DNA of 5,751 nucleotides, from the NCBI GenBank assembly GCA_003531345.1, contig DQGZ01000075.1, forward strand, positions 1-5,751. The letters are read 5' to 3'. The position numbers were made by a program, and so were the translations under genes. Below, in pieces: positions 5,152 to 5,751 of this stretch; position 1 is the stretch's first letter, and each line of letters opens with the position of its first letter. The DNA comes from Alphaproteobacteria bacterium. Lineage in GTDB: Bacteria; Pseudomonadota; Alphaproteobacteria; Rickettsiales; UBA8987. The notes beneath the pieces are model-generated. The model saw only the letters and a program-made list of their open reading frames with translations, was not told the origin of the DNA and made no database searches.

Positions 5152-5751
5152 ATGACAATTGCACATAAAAATTTCAAAAGTATTTTTGAGGATATTTTCT
5201 TAAACAGCTTTTTTGAGCAACTAAACCCTCTAAAATTAGATGGCATAAGCCAGTGGATATTTTCAGATAAATTGAATTGTAACTACATAACTTCTGACGG
5301 CCTAGAGTTTCAGGATTATTGCGGTAGTGACGCAACCAGAAAACCGCAAGCTGGTAAGTGTTATAATTTTGACGGCACTGATGATTATGTTACAATTAAC
5401 AACCATAACTCATTTAATTTATCAACTAATCTCTCAGTGTCAATTTGGGTTAATGATACTAAATCAGGATCATCAACTTATATTGCCAAGTGGCTTACAG
5501 CAAGTAACCAGCGCAGTTGGTCAATAATGAACGAAGCTGGTTATTTAACAATTTCCGTTACTAACGGCACCAATTTTTACTTTGCGCGCTACCCTAGCAT
5601 TCAAGGGCAAGGCTTAAAACATGTTTGCTTTACCTTTAATAATGGCATTCTAAAATGTTTTGTAAACGCCGTTGAGCAAGCTTTATCAACATATTCTGGT
5701 ACAATGCCAAGCGCACTTGCAGTTACCACATCTGATAAGATCGGAAGAGCA
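5152..5751 (+). CDS. LamG / concanavalin A-like domain protein, 3' truncated by the window edge
   Basis: An open frame of 200 codons runs from ATG 5152 to the last base with no stop, so only the N-terminal part is visible. Residues 70-190 or so read as a LamG-type jelly-roll domain: YNFDGTDDYVTI (71-82), the strand SVSIWV (95-100), IAKW (111-114), KHVCFTF (156-162) and LKCFVNAVEQ (167-176), ending in DKIGRA, where this fold often has an 'IGR' turn. Such domains bind sugars or proteins and occur in phage tail fibres, adhesins and surface proteins. Residues 1-40 form a preamble ending in GISQWIFSD, similar to the start of other LamG proteins; there is no signal peptide or membrane helix, which suits a virion or non-Sec protein better than a classically secreted one. 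The start is forced: an in-frame TAA lies five codons upstream. No Shine-Dalgarno is seen. The final 14 bases also match a sequencing adapter, so the last four or five residues are uncertain. Confidence 0.82.
   Translation, partial: MTIAHKNFKSIFEDIFLNSFFEQLNPLKLDGISQWIFSDKLNCNYITSDGLEFQDYCGSDATRKPQAGKCYNFDGTDDYVTINNHNSFNLSTNLSVSIWVNDTKSGSSTYIAKWLTASNQRSWSIMNEAGYLTISVTNGTNFYFARYPSIQGQGLKHVCFTFNNGILKCFVNAVEQALSTYSGTMPSALAVTTSDKIGRA

Noticed and set aside
5327..5527. A 66-codon + strand frame inside the LamG gene
   Set aside because: It overlaps the LamG frame, whose protein shows clear domain motifs; the alternative product shows none.

Overview
The window suggests an AT-rich alphaproteobacterium, possibly of the Rickettsiales or a related lineage. 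The grounds are an HU-family protein of the usual type, AT-biased third codon positions, and a degenerate copy of the 'CCGTCATT...GCGTGGCAATCC' palindromic repeat that I associate with such genomes. The placement is an inference; nothing here fixes a genus.

Layout, left to right. (1) A short HU-type nucleoid protein gene on the + strand (36-311) is followed by a strong intrinsic terminator (367-402). (2) A convergent intergenic stretch (312-526) holds that terminator and the REP-like element. (3) Two genes on the - strand, clpB (4580-1644) and murG (1600-527), lie 43 bp apart and probably share a transcript. ClpB is a full-length disaggregase with an extra acidic, serine-rich C-terminal tail of about 118 residues. 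MurG looks intact and fully motif-bearing. (4) A divergent gene-free region (4581-4815) carries the probable clpB promoter and leader, period-7 repeats and an imperfect hairpin. (5) On the + strand come two genes unlike the housekeeping ones: a small beta-rich, phage-structural-like protein (4816-5085) and the first 200 codons of a LamG/concanavalin A-like protein (5152 to the right edge), which has no stop codon in the window. Another period-7 repeat block lies between them.

The left and middle parts are core genome: nucleoid architecture, protein disaggregation and peptidoglycan lipid II synthesis. The right part looks accessory and may be the edge of a phage tail or surface-adhesin module.

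The last 14 bases exactly match the start of the common Illumina adapter. They also read in frame as the Ile-Gly-Arg-Ala expected in a LamG fold, so whether the right edge is genuine needs checking. No CRISPR array, tRNA, rRNA, insertion sequence or recognisable defence system was found.
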